Shown here: positions 46,901 to 55,520 of the stretch, one piece after another
Position numbering within the stretch: the first letter of the stretch is position 1
How the letters are laid out: every line of letters starts with the position of its first letter
Assembly: GCA_965229525.1 (NCBI GenBank)
Contig: OZ245886.1
Location: forward strand, 558,001 to 622,000
From: HXMU1420-13 sp965229525
GTDB lineage: Bacteria; Bacteroidota; Rhodothermia; Balneolales; Balneolaceae
DNA: 64,000 nucleotides
Direction of reading: 5' to 3'
Notes under the pieces: model-generated
Told to the model about the DNA's origin: nothing
The model's database searches: none
Seen by the model: only the letters and a program-made list of their open reading frames with translations
Program-made: the position numbers and the translations under genes

Positions 46901-47433
46901 TGATTGATTCCAACTAATCCACCTGCATCACTTGCATTTGAAATCGTACCTGATGCAAAAACCTGATCTATCGTCGATCTGTCAGAAAAAGCAGCAATAG
47001 CTCCAACTCTTGAACCAAAATTTTGAACCCGAATATCTATTTTTGTTACTCCAAGGTTACGAATTGTAGAATTATCAATAGTACCAAAGAGTCCACTTCC
47101 GTCTGGAAAACCATCACCTATGGTAAGTCCATGTATCTTAAATCCATTTCCATTGAAGTGAACTACAAAATGCTCCCCAAAAAAACCGATTGGTTGCCAA
47201 CCAGCTCCATTATTCCAGAATTTTCCATCAGGATGACCAGTATCAAAACTGAGATCTATATCATTCATGAGGATAAAATGATCCCCGGAAAAATGTCTTA
47301 CGCTATCCAGATGGCTTGGAGTCATGATTTGCCATGGGTTGCCAGCTGAACCATCCCCACCAGCAAAATGCTGGCCCTGAATTGAGTTTGAAAATACAAT
47401 GAACAGAAGAAATTGAAACAGTGCAACTCTCAT
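43933..47433 (-). CDS. GLUG-repeat T9SS-sorted surface protein (large paralogue)
   Basis: A 1166-residue secreted protein. The signal peptide (MRVALFQFLLFIVFSNSIQGQ) leads into GLUG-type beta-helix repeats (G.VGGLVG.N.G.ISNSY...), arranged in three blocks. The first and third blocks each start with a GDGS..NPW/F.I motif and an HFILMNDIDL element. Fibronectin-like segments lie between blocks (GFNIYRWGNRL; SPIQDEYFVIFEAKFIWSSS). The C-terminal 80 residues are a type A T9SS sorting domain (NYPNPFNPS, ...LASGMYIYRITAG). It is probably an adhesin or surface-attached protein. The first 70 codons and last ~45 codons are almost identical to those of the neighbouring paralogue, while the middle has diverged. 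Confidence 0.88.
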   Translation of the reverse strand: MRVALFQFLLFIVFSNSIQGQHFAGGDGSAGNPWQIMTPSHLDSVRHFSGDHFILMNDIDLSFDTGHPDGKFWNNGAGWQPIGFFGEHFVVHFNGNGFKIHGLTIGDGFPDGSGLFGTIDNSTIRNLGVTKIDIRVQNFGSRVGAIAAFSDRSTIDQVFASGTISNASDAGGLVGINQGSISNSYADVDILNPLGLTGGLVGDNSFGTISRSYSIGFVESSSFFVNRNYAVTGSGNTEFSYYNGETVGPSTNSTKGIWLNTKDLTATSLIESLDFTDSGAWTIQQDTTYPYLKWQNEPDSINYPTRMPNTGGVSARSRSYGATIGWLKVSTEQPIGFNIYRWGNRLNEELITEEFYLDSSAVLGDEYAYQVTSLYEFNGDTVETGMSEFDKVRAGFFGGKGEEFDPYRLSDIEQFKFIDRVPDGYFSLNIDINASTTKNWNDGKGFKPIQNFTGSFDGMGYAIDSLYINRPDQDSVGLFEITTGNVIDLGLTNVEIIGRDNVGSIAGFNDQLVERIYVTGSVSGINNVGGISGSGFGVISNSYTDVIVQAENAAGGLIGFANNVEYNFNYTVGSVSSNGTAGPIIGEGQVDINAWNYWNSSNNLDGYTNNLGRPLELNEMRQQSNFEDFDFENTWEIIEGFSFPFLMSNQQKPLPGFISPFSSGDGSILNPFRITSNQELNTVRFLLNDHFILMNDLDITLDTQTADGAFWNSGKGWTPIGNRDNMFQGTFDGNGFKITGIKINHNADFHGFFSFIGQHGVVQNITLDSLSVRGVNLVGGLVSQNYGHISQVKIQGEIIGQGMSGGIAGVNKEGAIIEESISSGSVRSQYFNAGGLVGDNRGDISNSYSTAKVRNSQFIGANGNVGGLIGQGFNGNLSNSFHKGELTSSRSVGGIVGNNIGTTFESVYWDSTASGTEYGAGDGIFNGTFALSSVQMRDQNSFENWDFETVWVLQPNAEYPTLQWDPIEFEIPIPDPVSLISPIQDEYFVIFEAKFIWSSSTNADSYSYELAADSLFQEIVFTTEIADTVLNLQDGILQGGVEYFWRVQAKNESGESSWSDVFYFTGNEGLSTESNSGIPDVFALSQNYPNPFNPSTNIKFDLPESAEVSFIVYDMLGREVSRLISDRMTAGFHQVTFDASLLASGMYIYRITAGNYTSTKKMLLIK

Positions 47434-47456
47434 ATATCTAGCTAGTTATACATTTT

Positions 47457-47550
47457 TAATATGAGTATATAGCTATTTCAAAAAAAAAAAAAAACAACCA
47501 TTTAATGATAAAATATAACCCCCGATCCACATTACGAACCGGGGTTTGAA
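47457..47550 (-). promoter_or_regulatory. Upstream region of the large GLUG gene with a 15-A homopolymer and terminator copy 2
   Basis: This region lies between two GLUG genes. An uninterrupted run of 15 A (T on the coding strand) at 47480-47494 ends 46 bases before the ATG of the 43933-47433 gene, followed by TATATAC-like sequence nearer the gene. The hairpin AACCCCCG...CCGGGGTT at 47517-47546 is the terminator of the preceding gene. The same arrangement is present upstream of the other GLUG gene. Confidence 0.65.
47517..47546 (-). terminator. Terminator cassette copy 2 (after the small GLUG gene)
   Basis: The hairpin is the same as copy 1 apart from an extra C and G/A changes in the loop. 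On the minus strand the stem is followed by TTATATTTT, a poorer T-tract than in copies 1 and 4. Confidence 0.75.
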
Positions 47551-47570
47551 TTTTTTCAAGCTATCAAATG

Positions 47571-49847
47571 CTATTTAATCAAAAGCATCTTCTTAGTAGA
47601 GGTGTAATTACCGGCAGTAATTCTATAGATATACATTCCGCTTGCTAATAATGATGCATCAAAAGTTACCTGATGATATCCAGCCTGCATCTTGTCATCA
47701 ATCAATGTTGCTACTTCTCTACCTAAAAGATCATACACCACAATCATGACATTGCTTGCTATAGGTAGTTCGAATTTTATGTTTGTACTTGGATTGAAAG
47801 GATTCGGATAATTTTGAGAGATTGAATATGAATTTGGTGTTTTATCAAATGTTTCTTCTGAATTTGTGGGTGTTTCAAGCATCCATTTTAGAACCGGATA
47901 TCCTCTTTCATCATCCATAATCCAGATTTTATCGAAATCAAAGTCTTCAAAATTTGATTGGTTTGACATTTCCACAGTGGTAAGCCCGGTTCCAACTATT
48001 GATTCACTGACACCACTTGTTTCAATATTCCAGAATAGAGGTTCATTAAAAGAAGTAGGACTATCTACATATCCTATAACGCCCCCGACATTTTCATTTC
48101 CAGTTACAGGTCCAATAGATACATGAAATCCAAAATCACTACTCATAGCATAACCGGTAATACCACCTACATTTCGAACGCCAGTTACATTAACATTCGC
48201 ATAGGTATTGTAATTATGATCTTGACTGATTCCGATAATGCCACCTACATTTTCATTTCCCTTGACAGAACCTGATGCATAAATTCTATTAATATGGCCT
48301 AAATTATCGCCAGCTAGTATTCCAACATTATCATTTCCGATCACATTTGCATTTATTAATCCTAGATCAAAAACTGCTTCACTACAACACGCTATTCTAC
48401 TGAATAATCCAACATAATCTTCATCTGGTCTATTTATATATAAACTGTCTATATAATATCCATTTCCATTTAACGCTATAACATCATCGTGGAGAGGTTC
48501 AAACCCCAAACCGTCATTCAATGTCACTGTTGCAGAAGCATCAATATTATTTGTAAGTGAAAATTGGTTATTTCTGGTTATGTTTATTAACTGAAGTTGA
48601 TCAACATTACCAATTTCATATGGATGTTCAGAAGTTCCGTTACCTGAATTAAAACCAGAATGAATTCGAATTATTTCAGAGAATGGTGATTCAATAATAC
48701 TCTCATCTACGGAGTACACTGCTCGAATATAATAGAAATTGAATAGCCCGGGTGATTCTACATCTACGGTATAAGTATTACCTGATACAGGTTGATCATT
48801 ATACTTTTCATATGTGTAAACATTATATCCTATCGGATTACCAAAAGACGTTTCTTCCCAAGATATTTCAATTGATGTTGGTCTTGAATCTGCTGAAAGC
48901 TTTGATACACCAACATTTTTTGGATAATTAAATGCTTCAGGTTCAATTTGCCAATTTAAAAAAGGGTACGATTCTCCTTCAATAATTCTCCATTCTCCTT
49001 CATCAGATAGATCCCAACCACTTAAACTATTTCTTTGTAGAAGCTCTGAAGTTTTTAACGCTAGTCCAAATTCATGATTTTCAAAGCCAGTTGTTTCACT
49101 ATTAAAATAACTTCCAACTATTGTTAGATCCCTTGAATCAGCTGCTAGTGGACCAATTTCTTCTCCGCTGTCAAAATAACTTCTATTTACATACCCTAGA
49201 GCATATGAGTTTATAATTTCACCTCTAATATATGCCGCTAGCCCTCCTTTTGTTAACCCAAAGAACCCTGTCATTTCTACAAAACTATAACTATTCTGGA
49301 TTTTCCCTGATAAATTACCGACTAACCCTCCTGTATTATTTCGAGCTTCAACTTCACCTTGAACGAAAGAGGAACTAATCGTCAAGTTATTTGCAATCCC
49401 TACAATCCCACCTATATAACTTGGGATTATACTTTTGAACTTAAAATTTATTCCAGATAATCCCAGATTTCGAATAGTTGAATTTTTTAAATACCCAAAT
49501 AATCCAGCTGCAAAAAATGCTCCTCCATCTATTTTTAATCCATTAATTATTTTACCGTTCCCATTCAAATTAATCACAAAACCACCATCATCGTAGGGTC
49601 CTATCCTCTCCCAACCAGCTCCATCATTCCAAAATTGTCCATCAGGATGACCAGTATCAAAACTGAGATCTATATCATTCATGAGGATAAAATGATCCCC
49701 GGAAAAATGTCTTACGCTATCCAGATGGCTTGGAGTCATGATTTGCCATGGGTTGCCAGCTGAACCATCCCCACCAGCAAAATGCTGGCCTTGAATTGAG
49801 TTTGAAAATACAATGAACAGAAGAATTTGAAGCAGAACAACTTTCAT
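47571..49847 (-). CDS. GLUG-repeat T9SS-sorted surface protein (small paralogue)
   Basis: A 758-residue secreted protein with the same plan as the neighbouring 1166-residue protein, but with two rather than three GLUG blocks. It has the signal peptide MKVVLLQILLFIVFSNSIQGQ, GLUG repeats (NVGGIIGIS..YNTYANVNVTG), a fibronectin-like middle (RPTSIEISWEETSFGNPIGYNVYTYE) and a T9SS type A domain. The C-terminus of both proteins is the same from about ASLLASGMYIYR to the end. Codons 22-75 are also identical apart from isolated changes. The start is ATG, preceded by a run of 16 A at 49893-49908. Confidence 0.88.
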   Translation of the reverse strand: MKVVLLQILLFIVFSNSIQGQHFAGGDGSAGNPWQIMTPSHLDSVRHFSGDHFILMNDIDLSFDTGHPDGQFWNDGAGWERIGPYDDGGFVINLNGNGKIINGLKIDGGAFFAAGLFGYLKNSTIRNLGLSGINFKFKSIIPSYIGGIVGIANNLTISSSFVQGEVEARNNTGGLVGNLSGKIQNSYSFVEMTGFFGLTKGGLAAYIRGEIINSYALGYVNRSYFDSGEEIGPLAADSRDLTIVGSYFNSETTGFENHEFGLALKTSELLQRNSLSGWDLSDEGEWRIIEGESYPFLNWQIEPEAFNYPKNVGVSKLSADSRPTSIEISWEETSFGNPIGYNVYTYEKYNDQPVSGNTYTVDVESPGLFNFYYIRAVYSVDESIIESPFSEIIRIHSGFNSGNGTSEHPYEIGNVDQLQLINITRNNQFSLTNNIDASATVTLNDGLGFEPLHDDVIALNGNGYYIDSLYINRPDEDYVGLFSRIACCSEAVFDLGLINANVIGNDNVGILAGDNLGHINRIYASGSVKGNENVGGIIGISQDHNYNTYANVNVTGVRNVGGITGYAMSSDFGFHVSIGPVTGNENVGGVIGYVDSPTSFNEPLFWNIETSGVSESIVGTGLTTVEMSNQSNFEDFDFDKIWIMDDERGYPVLKWMLETPTNSEETFDKTPNSYSISQNYPNPFNPSTNIKFELPIASNVMIVVYDLLGREVATLIDDKMQAGYHQVTFDASLLASGMYIYRITAGNYTSTKKMLLIK

Positions 49848-49871
49848 AAATGTAGCTAGTTATACGTTATT

Positions 49872-49965
49872 TAATGAGTATATAGCTATTTCAAAAAAAA
49901 AAAAAAAACAACCATTTAATGATAAAATATAACCCCCGATCCACATTACGAACCGGGGTTTGAAA
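49872..49965 (-). promoter_or_regulatory. Upstream region of the small GLUG gene with a 16-A homopolymer and terminator copy 3
   Basis: Almost the same sequence as 47457-47550. The homopolymer has 16 A (49893-49908) against 15 in the other copy, 45 bases before the ATG at 49847. The terminator hairpin is at 49931-49960 and belongs to the upstream PID-CTERM gene remnant. Confidence 0.65.
49931..49960 (-). terminator. Terminator cassette copy 3 (after the frameshifted PID-CTERM gene)
   Basis: The hairpin AACCCCCG...CCGGGGTT is the same as copies 2 and 4. On the minus strand it lies 20-50 bases past the stop at 49978. Confidence 0.75.
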
Positions 49966-49977
49966 GAACTATTAAAC

Positions 49978-50194
49978 CTATTCGTCTATATCGCCTTTGT
50001 TTTTCTTATCACGCAATTTTTTCATTGCATAAGCACCACCCGCTGCTGCTAATAAACCAAGTCCACCATCTATAGGGGCTGGATTTGGATTATCAGGAAA
50101 ACCTGGGAGCCCGGGTGTGCCTTTGGGCTTTCAAACCGGTTGAAGTACAAATTAAGACTGCCAGACTTAGGATATATCGGATAAGTGATTTCAT
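49978..50194 (-). pseudogene. Frameshifted short PID-CTERM protein gene
   Basis: An ATG at 50194 opens a good signal peptide (MKSLIRYILSLAVLICTSTG, then LKAQ). If one extra T/A in the run at 50122-50124 is ignored, the frame continues as GTPGLPGFPDNPNPAPIDGG...KKLRDKKNKGDIDE, the same C-terminus as the gene at 55036-55452. As given, translation shifts after LKAQ and stops after RHTRAPRFS. The 217-base length is 72 codons plus one base, confirming a single-base insertion. The 3' part plus terminator (49931-50121) is nearly identical to 54989-55179, but the 5' part is unrelated. Either a recombined pseudogene, a slippage product or a sequencing error. Confidence 0.75.
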
Positions 50195-50260
50195 AGTAAT
50201 TGAGGTGTGAGCCGTGAGCTTTGTGGTGAGGATTCCCTCATGCCTCAATGCTCAAAACTA

Positions 50261-53200
50261 TTATTTAGTTAATGTCATTTTCTTGGTTAGTACTTTCCCA
50301 TCCACATGTAGTCTATAGATGTACATGCCTGATGCCAGATTCGAACCATTAAATCTAATAGAGTGTCGGCCTGCTTCAATCCTCTCTTGATTTAATAACT
50401 CAGCAATTTTACGACCCAAAACGTCAAAAACTTCAAGGCTTACTAAAGAACTTCTGGGTAAACCAAATTCAATCACAGAAACCGGATTAAATGGATTAGG
50501 ATAATTTTGTTGTAACTCTAATGCTGATGGCGCATCATCTGATGGTTCATTTGAAACTGATTGCGTAGGAGTAATAACTAACTTAAACCTGTTTTCTAGT
50601 ACCTCTTCAGCATCCGCTTGTTTTATTTTAGGTTGTGTTAGTAGACTAACAATCTGAGGTGCATTCTTTGTTTTTGGATCAATCTCAAAACTATAGGCTT
50701 CTGCTAGATCTGAAGCTACATCCAACTCTACGTCAATAAGAGAAATTTTCCAGTTATCAGGCAGTTTATTATTGGTGAGTTCAAATTGATGGGCCCCCAG
50801 AATAGTACCTTCAAAATGAAGTGGGATTTCTATTTCCTCTTCTAGAATCGGTAAAGCGTTGATGTCAAGTACAAGTGAATCTGAAGTAATGGATCCTAAA
50901 AGTAAATATTCAGCACTAAGTGGCTGTAGTTTTAATGCATCCAGATTATCAAAGCCTTCATCTGCTTGTTCTGAAAACATCACCCACATTTCATTAGATA
51001 GCGTCTCATTATTCACATTGAGTGAAAACCAGGAATTCTCTTCGGTATTAACCTGCTTTCCATAAAATCGACTTTGATTACCCGTTTTTGCAGATTGAGG
51101 CACTTCTAAAGTCGGACTTTCACCAGTTGTCTGAACGAAGAAACCATTAAACGCGCCAATATCACCGGATTCTAAATCACCTAGAATTCCATTCCAGGAT
51201 TTCCAATCACTGGTGTTATTATCCCAAAGATAAACCGAGTTTGAAAGGTTAGATTTAGTGAAATCATCCCAATCCACATCAGTTTTGAATGGATTTCCAA
51301 GTAGTGTCCAGCCACTAACATTTGTATTTAATAGGTTAGTTAGTGTGCGGTCTCCGGTAGGTTCTATACCCTCAATGTTCATTGATTTTGGAAAACCTGA
51401 GTCACCTTCCACTAACGGTCCATTGTCATCACTAAACACATAGACCAATACACCTGAACCCGGCTGAAAAGAAGTTGACATAGATGATATTGGTATCCAG
51501 TTCGAATTATTAATTGTAGAATCTTCTGTACTCCAGGTGTAAACATTCGAAGCTCCGGATGGAGTAGAAGCGCCATTAAAACCTTGAGTCCAGAGTGAGT
51601 TTAAGATTGGAGAAAATGACGAATCTGCAATTGGACTAGCTAGAAATCTCCACCCTTCCGTACCTGTAAGACTTTCGTCCAACTCGCTATAATTCTGAAT
51701 GGCATATTTTTTCATCAGATAGGATTCAACTGACGTTCGATCGCTTTCGCTTAAAACAGCATCGTAGATTATGATTTCTCCAATATCACCATCAAACTGA
51801 AGGGAATTATCGAATCGAACGCCGGCATATAGATTCCCTGAATATGAGCTTTGCGCATTGGAACTATCCACGGTTGAAGTGGAGCGATTAACTTTTACTT
51901 TCCCATAAGTGCTCGTTGCTTCCATATTAAAAAGATGAGCTTCTGCATCCGAATAGTCACCTGAGAAGCCAGCATCGATGTAAGTCCCTGAATTTGGGAT
52001 AAAGCGTGCCCCTGCCGATCCATTCAAGTGTAACTCAAAGTTCTCGATACTACCGGCCATCAAAAATGAGGTACTTGTATTGTTAGTTCTCGACTTAGCC
52101 ACCACAAACATCTCGTAATCATTGCTTTGGATCCCTAGATCTGAAGTGGTTGGAAGTGTGATATAATTCAAACCGCTTCTGATGCGCAATCCGGTTTGGT
52201 TATTGATGGCACTATCCTGAACCACTGGTCGTCGCGACAAATTGGTTTGCGTGGCATCATGATCGTTTCCACTTAAATCGGCCCAAACAGAAATAGAATC
52301 GTTACTGGTAGTAAAACCACGATTGGCATCAAGATGAAGAACAAGATTTGTGGATGGAATTGGGGAAGTCAGCCAATTGAAGTTGGAAATCGGCTGCGGG
52401 GTCTCATCGCCCGATTCAGGCAACCCATTTCCGAGTGCTCCCAAACGTTTTACTGTACTTCCATCACTGCCAAAACTGAATACTCTACCATCATCCATAA
52501 TGGCTAAACCATGATCTTCTCCGGTAGTGACGGAAGTAATTCTTTTCCCAAGAATCTCTGTATTGTCCAGTAAAGTAGGTTCACTCTTATCCGTAAAACT
52601 AGACCCTTCAATTCCAACCCGATGCGTATTTCCAAAGCTATAGGTGGATCCATCATTCATCAGCAACATTGAAGATCTCACACCGCCAACAACTTGAATA
52701 GGCTTTTTACCGGATATGTTTGAGCTAGTTATTTCTGTGGGAGTGTAATTGTCTGTTTTGTTACCAATACCTAATTGTCCGTCGCTATTTTCGCCAAAAG
52801 CATAAATCGTTGAATCGTTTGCAATTAATATGAAATAAGCACCTACTGAATTACCTTGCCCGATAGCGCCGTCTATAAAATGTTTACTCAATGCTGTAAT
52901 ATGAGAAGCTTCTGTAGGGACATTCAGCGAATTCGTATTTCCATAGCCCATTTCACCGTTGCCACCATTCCCCCAAATAAAAACGGTACCGTCTGTTGCA
53001 ATAACCATACTATTTTGGGCACCTACGGCGATTTTTGAAATGGTTTTTCCGGATAAATTGGAATGGGAAATTTCTGTAGGAATCGCTCGGTCATCATTGT
53101 CTCCAAGCCCCAATTGACCTGCACTATTGTCTCCAAACCCAAAAAGTGTCCCATCTTCAGCGAGTAATAATGTATGTGAACTTGCAAAAGAACTCACCTG

Positions 53201-54796
53201 ATTATTTGAAGCTGTTACAATGTCCACAATTTTCTTACTACCAATACTAGTGTGATCAATCAATGATGGTGTGTGAATATTCAGCGAATCACCAGTTCCT
53301 AATAACCCATTAATCCCTAATCCTAAAGCATATACTTTTCCATTATCGGTTAGAAGAAAAGTACGCTCTCCCGCCGCTGCAACTTTAGTAAAGGTTTTGT
53401 CATTAGTCTCAGAATCGCTCAACAAGGTGGGTCTGACTATGGTTCTTTTAACCGTTCTTCCTAAATAGCTGATGGTTGAGTCGGAGTATGATCCACCGTA
53501 GGTATATACTTTCCCGCTATTTGATAATAAGAAACTTGAATATACGGCTGCCTGAACCCCTTTAATTCTATCATTCTTGTAATTGGTTGAATCTACCTTC
53601 ATCGGAATGGTTGATGTCCCGCTATATCTTGAGCCAAGCTCTCCATCTGAACCTCGCCCGGTACTAAATAAAGTGCCATCATTTGCTAAAAACAGGGAAT
53701 GAAACGGCCCACTACTTAATGAAGTAATTTTTTTTCCTCCGAATAAAGAGTCGGGAATAGCTGTTGGATTCAGAACATCGGAATTAGCTTTCAACCCAAG
53801 TGCGCTTTCTTCTTCTCCAAATGCATAAACTACTCCGTCTTTATCCAACAAAAAACCATTTTCCTCGCTTTTAGAAATATCAATGAACTTTTTACCGGAG
53901 ATATTAGCATGTGAGATTTGAGTTGGAGTAGTTATATCTGCACTTAAACTACCCTGCCCTAGTCCAGCTCTAAAATTCCCCCAACTGTACACACTACTAT
54001 CTGCCATTAAAAAAAGACTACTTCCTTGTGCGACCGACATTTTTGAGATGGTTTTGCCATCAAACTGAGCGCTCGAAATAATGGTAGGGGCATTTTTTGT
54101 AACCGTTGTGCCATCCCCTAATTGACCATTTAGATTAGCACCAAAAGCAAAAAGTGTGTCATTATCGGCTAATAGAAAGGTATGATCACCACCAGTAGCA
54201 ATTTGAGAAATTTTATACCCGTCTAAATTACTGTGGGTCAACTTCGTTGGTACTAATAGTTCACTGGGTGATGTGGAGCCTATGCCGAGATACCCATTAT
54301 TATTTCTTCCCATTACGTAAACTTTTCCGGAATCTGAAAGTAATACGCTGAACTCTCCCCCCGCTTGAACATCTACTATTTTCACGCCAGATAAACTATC
54401 ATGAGTAATAGGAGTTGGGTCAAATCGCTCTGTTTTGTCACCTAATCCTAGTTGACCATAAGTATTATCACCAAAACTAAATACGGTACCGTCATCTGCC
54501 AATAACAATCCAAAATTTGTAGTATTTGAGATCTTGGATACTGAAATATCAATAATCGTATATCCATTTAAATTTGCATGCTCGATGGCGTGAGCTATTT
54601 CATTATGCGTAAGGGATGATTGACCTAAACTGCCATAACTTCCCGAACCAAATGAATATACTTTCCCCTTATCATTGATGATCACACTCTGTGATCTACC
54701 CGATGCAATTTGTGGCTCAATATCTTGTGCAGATGTACTGCTTAGAACACTCACTGAAATTAGTAGGCTAGCTAGAACCCCGAAAATCTTCTTCAT
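50261..54796 (-). CDS. RCC1-repeat and LamG-like T9SS-sorted surface protein
   Basis: A 1511-residue secreted protein. After the signal peptide (ending STSAQ) come roughly 15 RCC1-type propeller blades (recurring FGDNxxGQLGLGD...P..I and ...G..HSLLLADDGT.F.FG) up to about residue 800. A concanavalin/LamG-like domain (LVLHLDANRGFTTSNDSISVWADLSGNDHDATQ) follows to about 1050. Then come a beta-rich region and a T9SS type A sorting domain (NYPNPFNPVSVIEFGLPRSS...GMYIYRLHVDGKVLTKKMTLTK). RCC1 blades are better known in eukaryotes but are frequent in secreted bacterial proteins. It is presumably surface-exposed and mediates binding; the ligand is unknown. Confidence 0.88.
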   Translation of the reverse strand: MKKIFGVLASLLISVSVLSSTSAQDIEPQIASGRSQSVIINDKGKVYSFGSGSYGSLGQSSLTHNEIAHAIEHANLNGYTIIDISVSKISNTTNFGLLLADDGTVFSFGDNTYGQLGLGDKTERFDPTPITHDSLSGVKIVDVQAGGEFSVLLSDSGKVYVMGRNNNGYLGIGSTSPSELLVPTKLTHSNLDGYKISQIATGGDHTFLLADNDTLFAFGANLNGQLGDGTTVTKNAPTIISSAQFDGKTISKMSVAQGSSLFLMADSSVYSWGNFRAGLGQGSLSADITTPTQISHANISGKKFIDISKSEENGFLLDKDGVVYAFGEEESALGLKANSDVLNPTAIPDSLFGGKKITSLSSGPFHSLFLANDGTLFSTGRGSDGELGSRYSGTSTIPMKVDSTNYKNDRIKGVQAAVYSSFLLSNSGKVYTYGGSYSDSTISYLGRTVKRTIVRPTLLSDSETNDKTFTKVAAAGERTFLLTDNGKVYALGLGINGLLGTGDSLNIHTPSLIDHTSIGSKKIVDIVTASNNQVSSFASSHTLLLAEDGTLFGFGDNSAGQLGLGDNDDRAIPTEISHSNLSGKTISKIAVGAQNSMVIATDGTVFIWGNGGNGEMGYGNTNSLNVPTEASHITALSKHFIDGAIGQGNSVGAYFILIANDSTIYAFGENSDGQLGIGNKTDNYTPTEITSSNISGKKPIQVVGGVRSSMLLMNDGSTYSFGNTHRVGIEGSSFTDKSEPTLLDNTEILGKRITSVTTGEDHGLAIMDDGRVFSFGSDGSTVKRLGALGNGLPESGDETPQPISNFNWLTSPIPSTNLVLHLDANRGFTTSNDSISVWADLSGNDHDATQTNLSRRPVVQDSAINNQTGLRIRSGLNYITLPTTSDLGIQSNDYEMFVVAKSRTNNTSTSFLMAGSIENFELHLNGSAGARFIPNSGTYIDAGFSGDYSDAEAHLFNMEATSTYGKVKVNRSTSTVDSSNAQSSYSGNLYAGVRFDNSLQFDGDIGEIIIYDAVLSESDRTSVESYLMKKYAIQNYSELDESLTGTEGWRFLASPIADSSFSPILNSLWTQGFNGASTPSGASNVYTWSTEDSTINNSNWIPISSMSTSFQPGSGVLVYVFSDDNGPLVEGDSGFPKSMNIEGIEPTGDRTLTNLLNTNVSGWTLLGNPFKTDVDWDDFTKSNLSNSVYLWDNNTSDWKSWNGILGDLESGDIGAFNGFFVQTTGESPTLEVPQSAKTGNQSRFYGKQVNTEENSWFSLNVNNETLSNEMWVMFSEQADEGFDNLDALKLQPLSAEYLLLGSITSDSLVLDINALPILEEEIEIPLHFEGTILGAHQFELTNNKLPDNWKISLIDVELDVASDLAEAYSFEIDPKTKNAPQIVSLLTQPKIKQADAEEVLENRFKLVITPTQSVSNEPSDDAPSALELQQNYPNPFNPVSVIEFGLPRSSLVSLEVFDVLGRKIAELLNQERIEAGRHSIRFNGSNLASGMYIYRLHVDGKVLTKKMTLTK

Positions 54797-54988
54797 ATTT
54801 TCTCAATATTTTTTTTGACTTGATTACCCCTTACCCGAATCAATTCTGATCATTATACCACTAATATCGGGTTAAACGATTTTTTTATTCTGGCATGAGA
54901 CGATGTTATTTATTTACAGACCTATACCCTTGATGAAAGTAACTAAGAAAAAAGCATTGTTCTAATATGAACACTGTTTTAAAACAAA

Positions 54989-55018
54989 AACCCCCGATCC
55001 ACATTACGAACCGGGGTT
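54989..55018 (-). terminator. Terminator cassette copy 4 (after the intact PID-CTERM gene)
   Basis: The minus strand has the AACCCCGG..CGGGGGTT hairpin followed by TTTTGTTTT. It terminates the gene at 55036-55452 and is the best-formed copy together with copy 1. Confidence 0.85.
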
Positions 55019-55035
55019 TGAAAGAACTATTAAAC

Positions 55036-55452
55036 CTATTCGTCTATATCGCCTTTGTTTTTCTTATCACGCAATTTTTTCATTGCATAAGCACCACCTG
55101 CTGCTGCTAATAAACCAAGTCCACCATCTATAGGGGCTGGATTTGGATTATCAGGAAAACCTGGGAGCCCGGGTGTGCCTTGTGCATTTGCTGTTACTGA
55201 AAAAATCATTACCAGGATAAATAAGCCCGCTATTTTCAGTCCAAATTTCTGCAATCGATGAATAAATGGAGTTTTCATTGTTCTAGTATTTTCTGAGTTT
55301 AAAATTCGAACTGTTTTTATGTAACAAGATTGACAGGCTGATTTTTTAGTCCCTAAAACATCCACTTGCTTCAATTTCACGATAAAGTTACCAACTGGCC
55401 GTGGCTTGCCTTCTTCGGCGTTACAAAAATGGCAGGTTCGGTTTGTTTTCAT
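55036..55452 (-). CDS. PID-CTERM protein, possibly with an N-terminal zinc-ribbon
   Basis: A 138-residue frame ending in a PID-CTERM tail: PIDGGLGLLAAAGGAYAMKK, a short helix, then KLRDKKNKGDIDE. From M59 there is a typical short precursor with a signal peptide (MKTPFIHRLQKFGLKIAGLF...VTANAQ) and a Gly/Pro-rich middle. Residues 1-58 contain two CxxC pairs (CHFC...CQSC), like a zinc ribbon, which would precede the signal peptide. The true start is therefore either 55452 or 55278. A minimal protein of about 80 residues is the commoner form. It is located between the giant FG-GAP gene and the RCC1 gene. Confidence 0.7.
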   Translation of the reverse strand: MKTNRTCHFCNAEEGKPRPVGNFIVKLKQVDVLGTKKSACQSCYIKTVRILNSENTRTMKTPFIHRLQKFGLKIAGLFILVMIFSVTANAQGTPGLPGFPDNPNPAPIDGGLGLLAAAGGAYAMKKLRDKKNKGDIDE

Positions 55453-55520
55453 AATTCTACAATTTTGGATTATGAATTAGAGATTGATCCAATCCATAAT
55501 TCATTATCATTAATTTTTAA

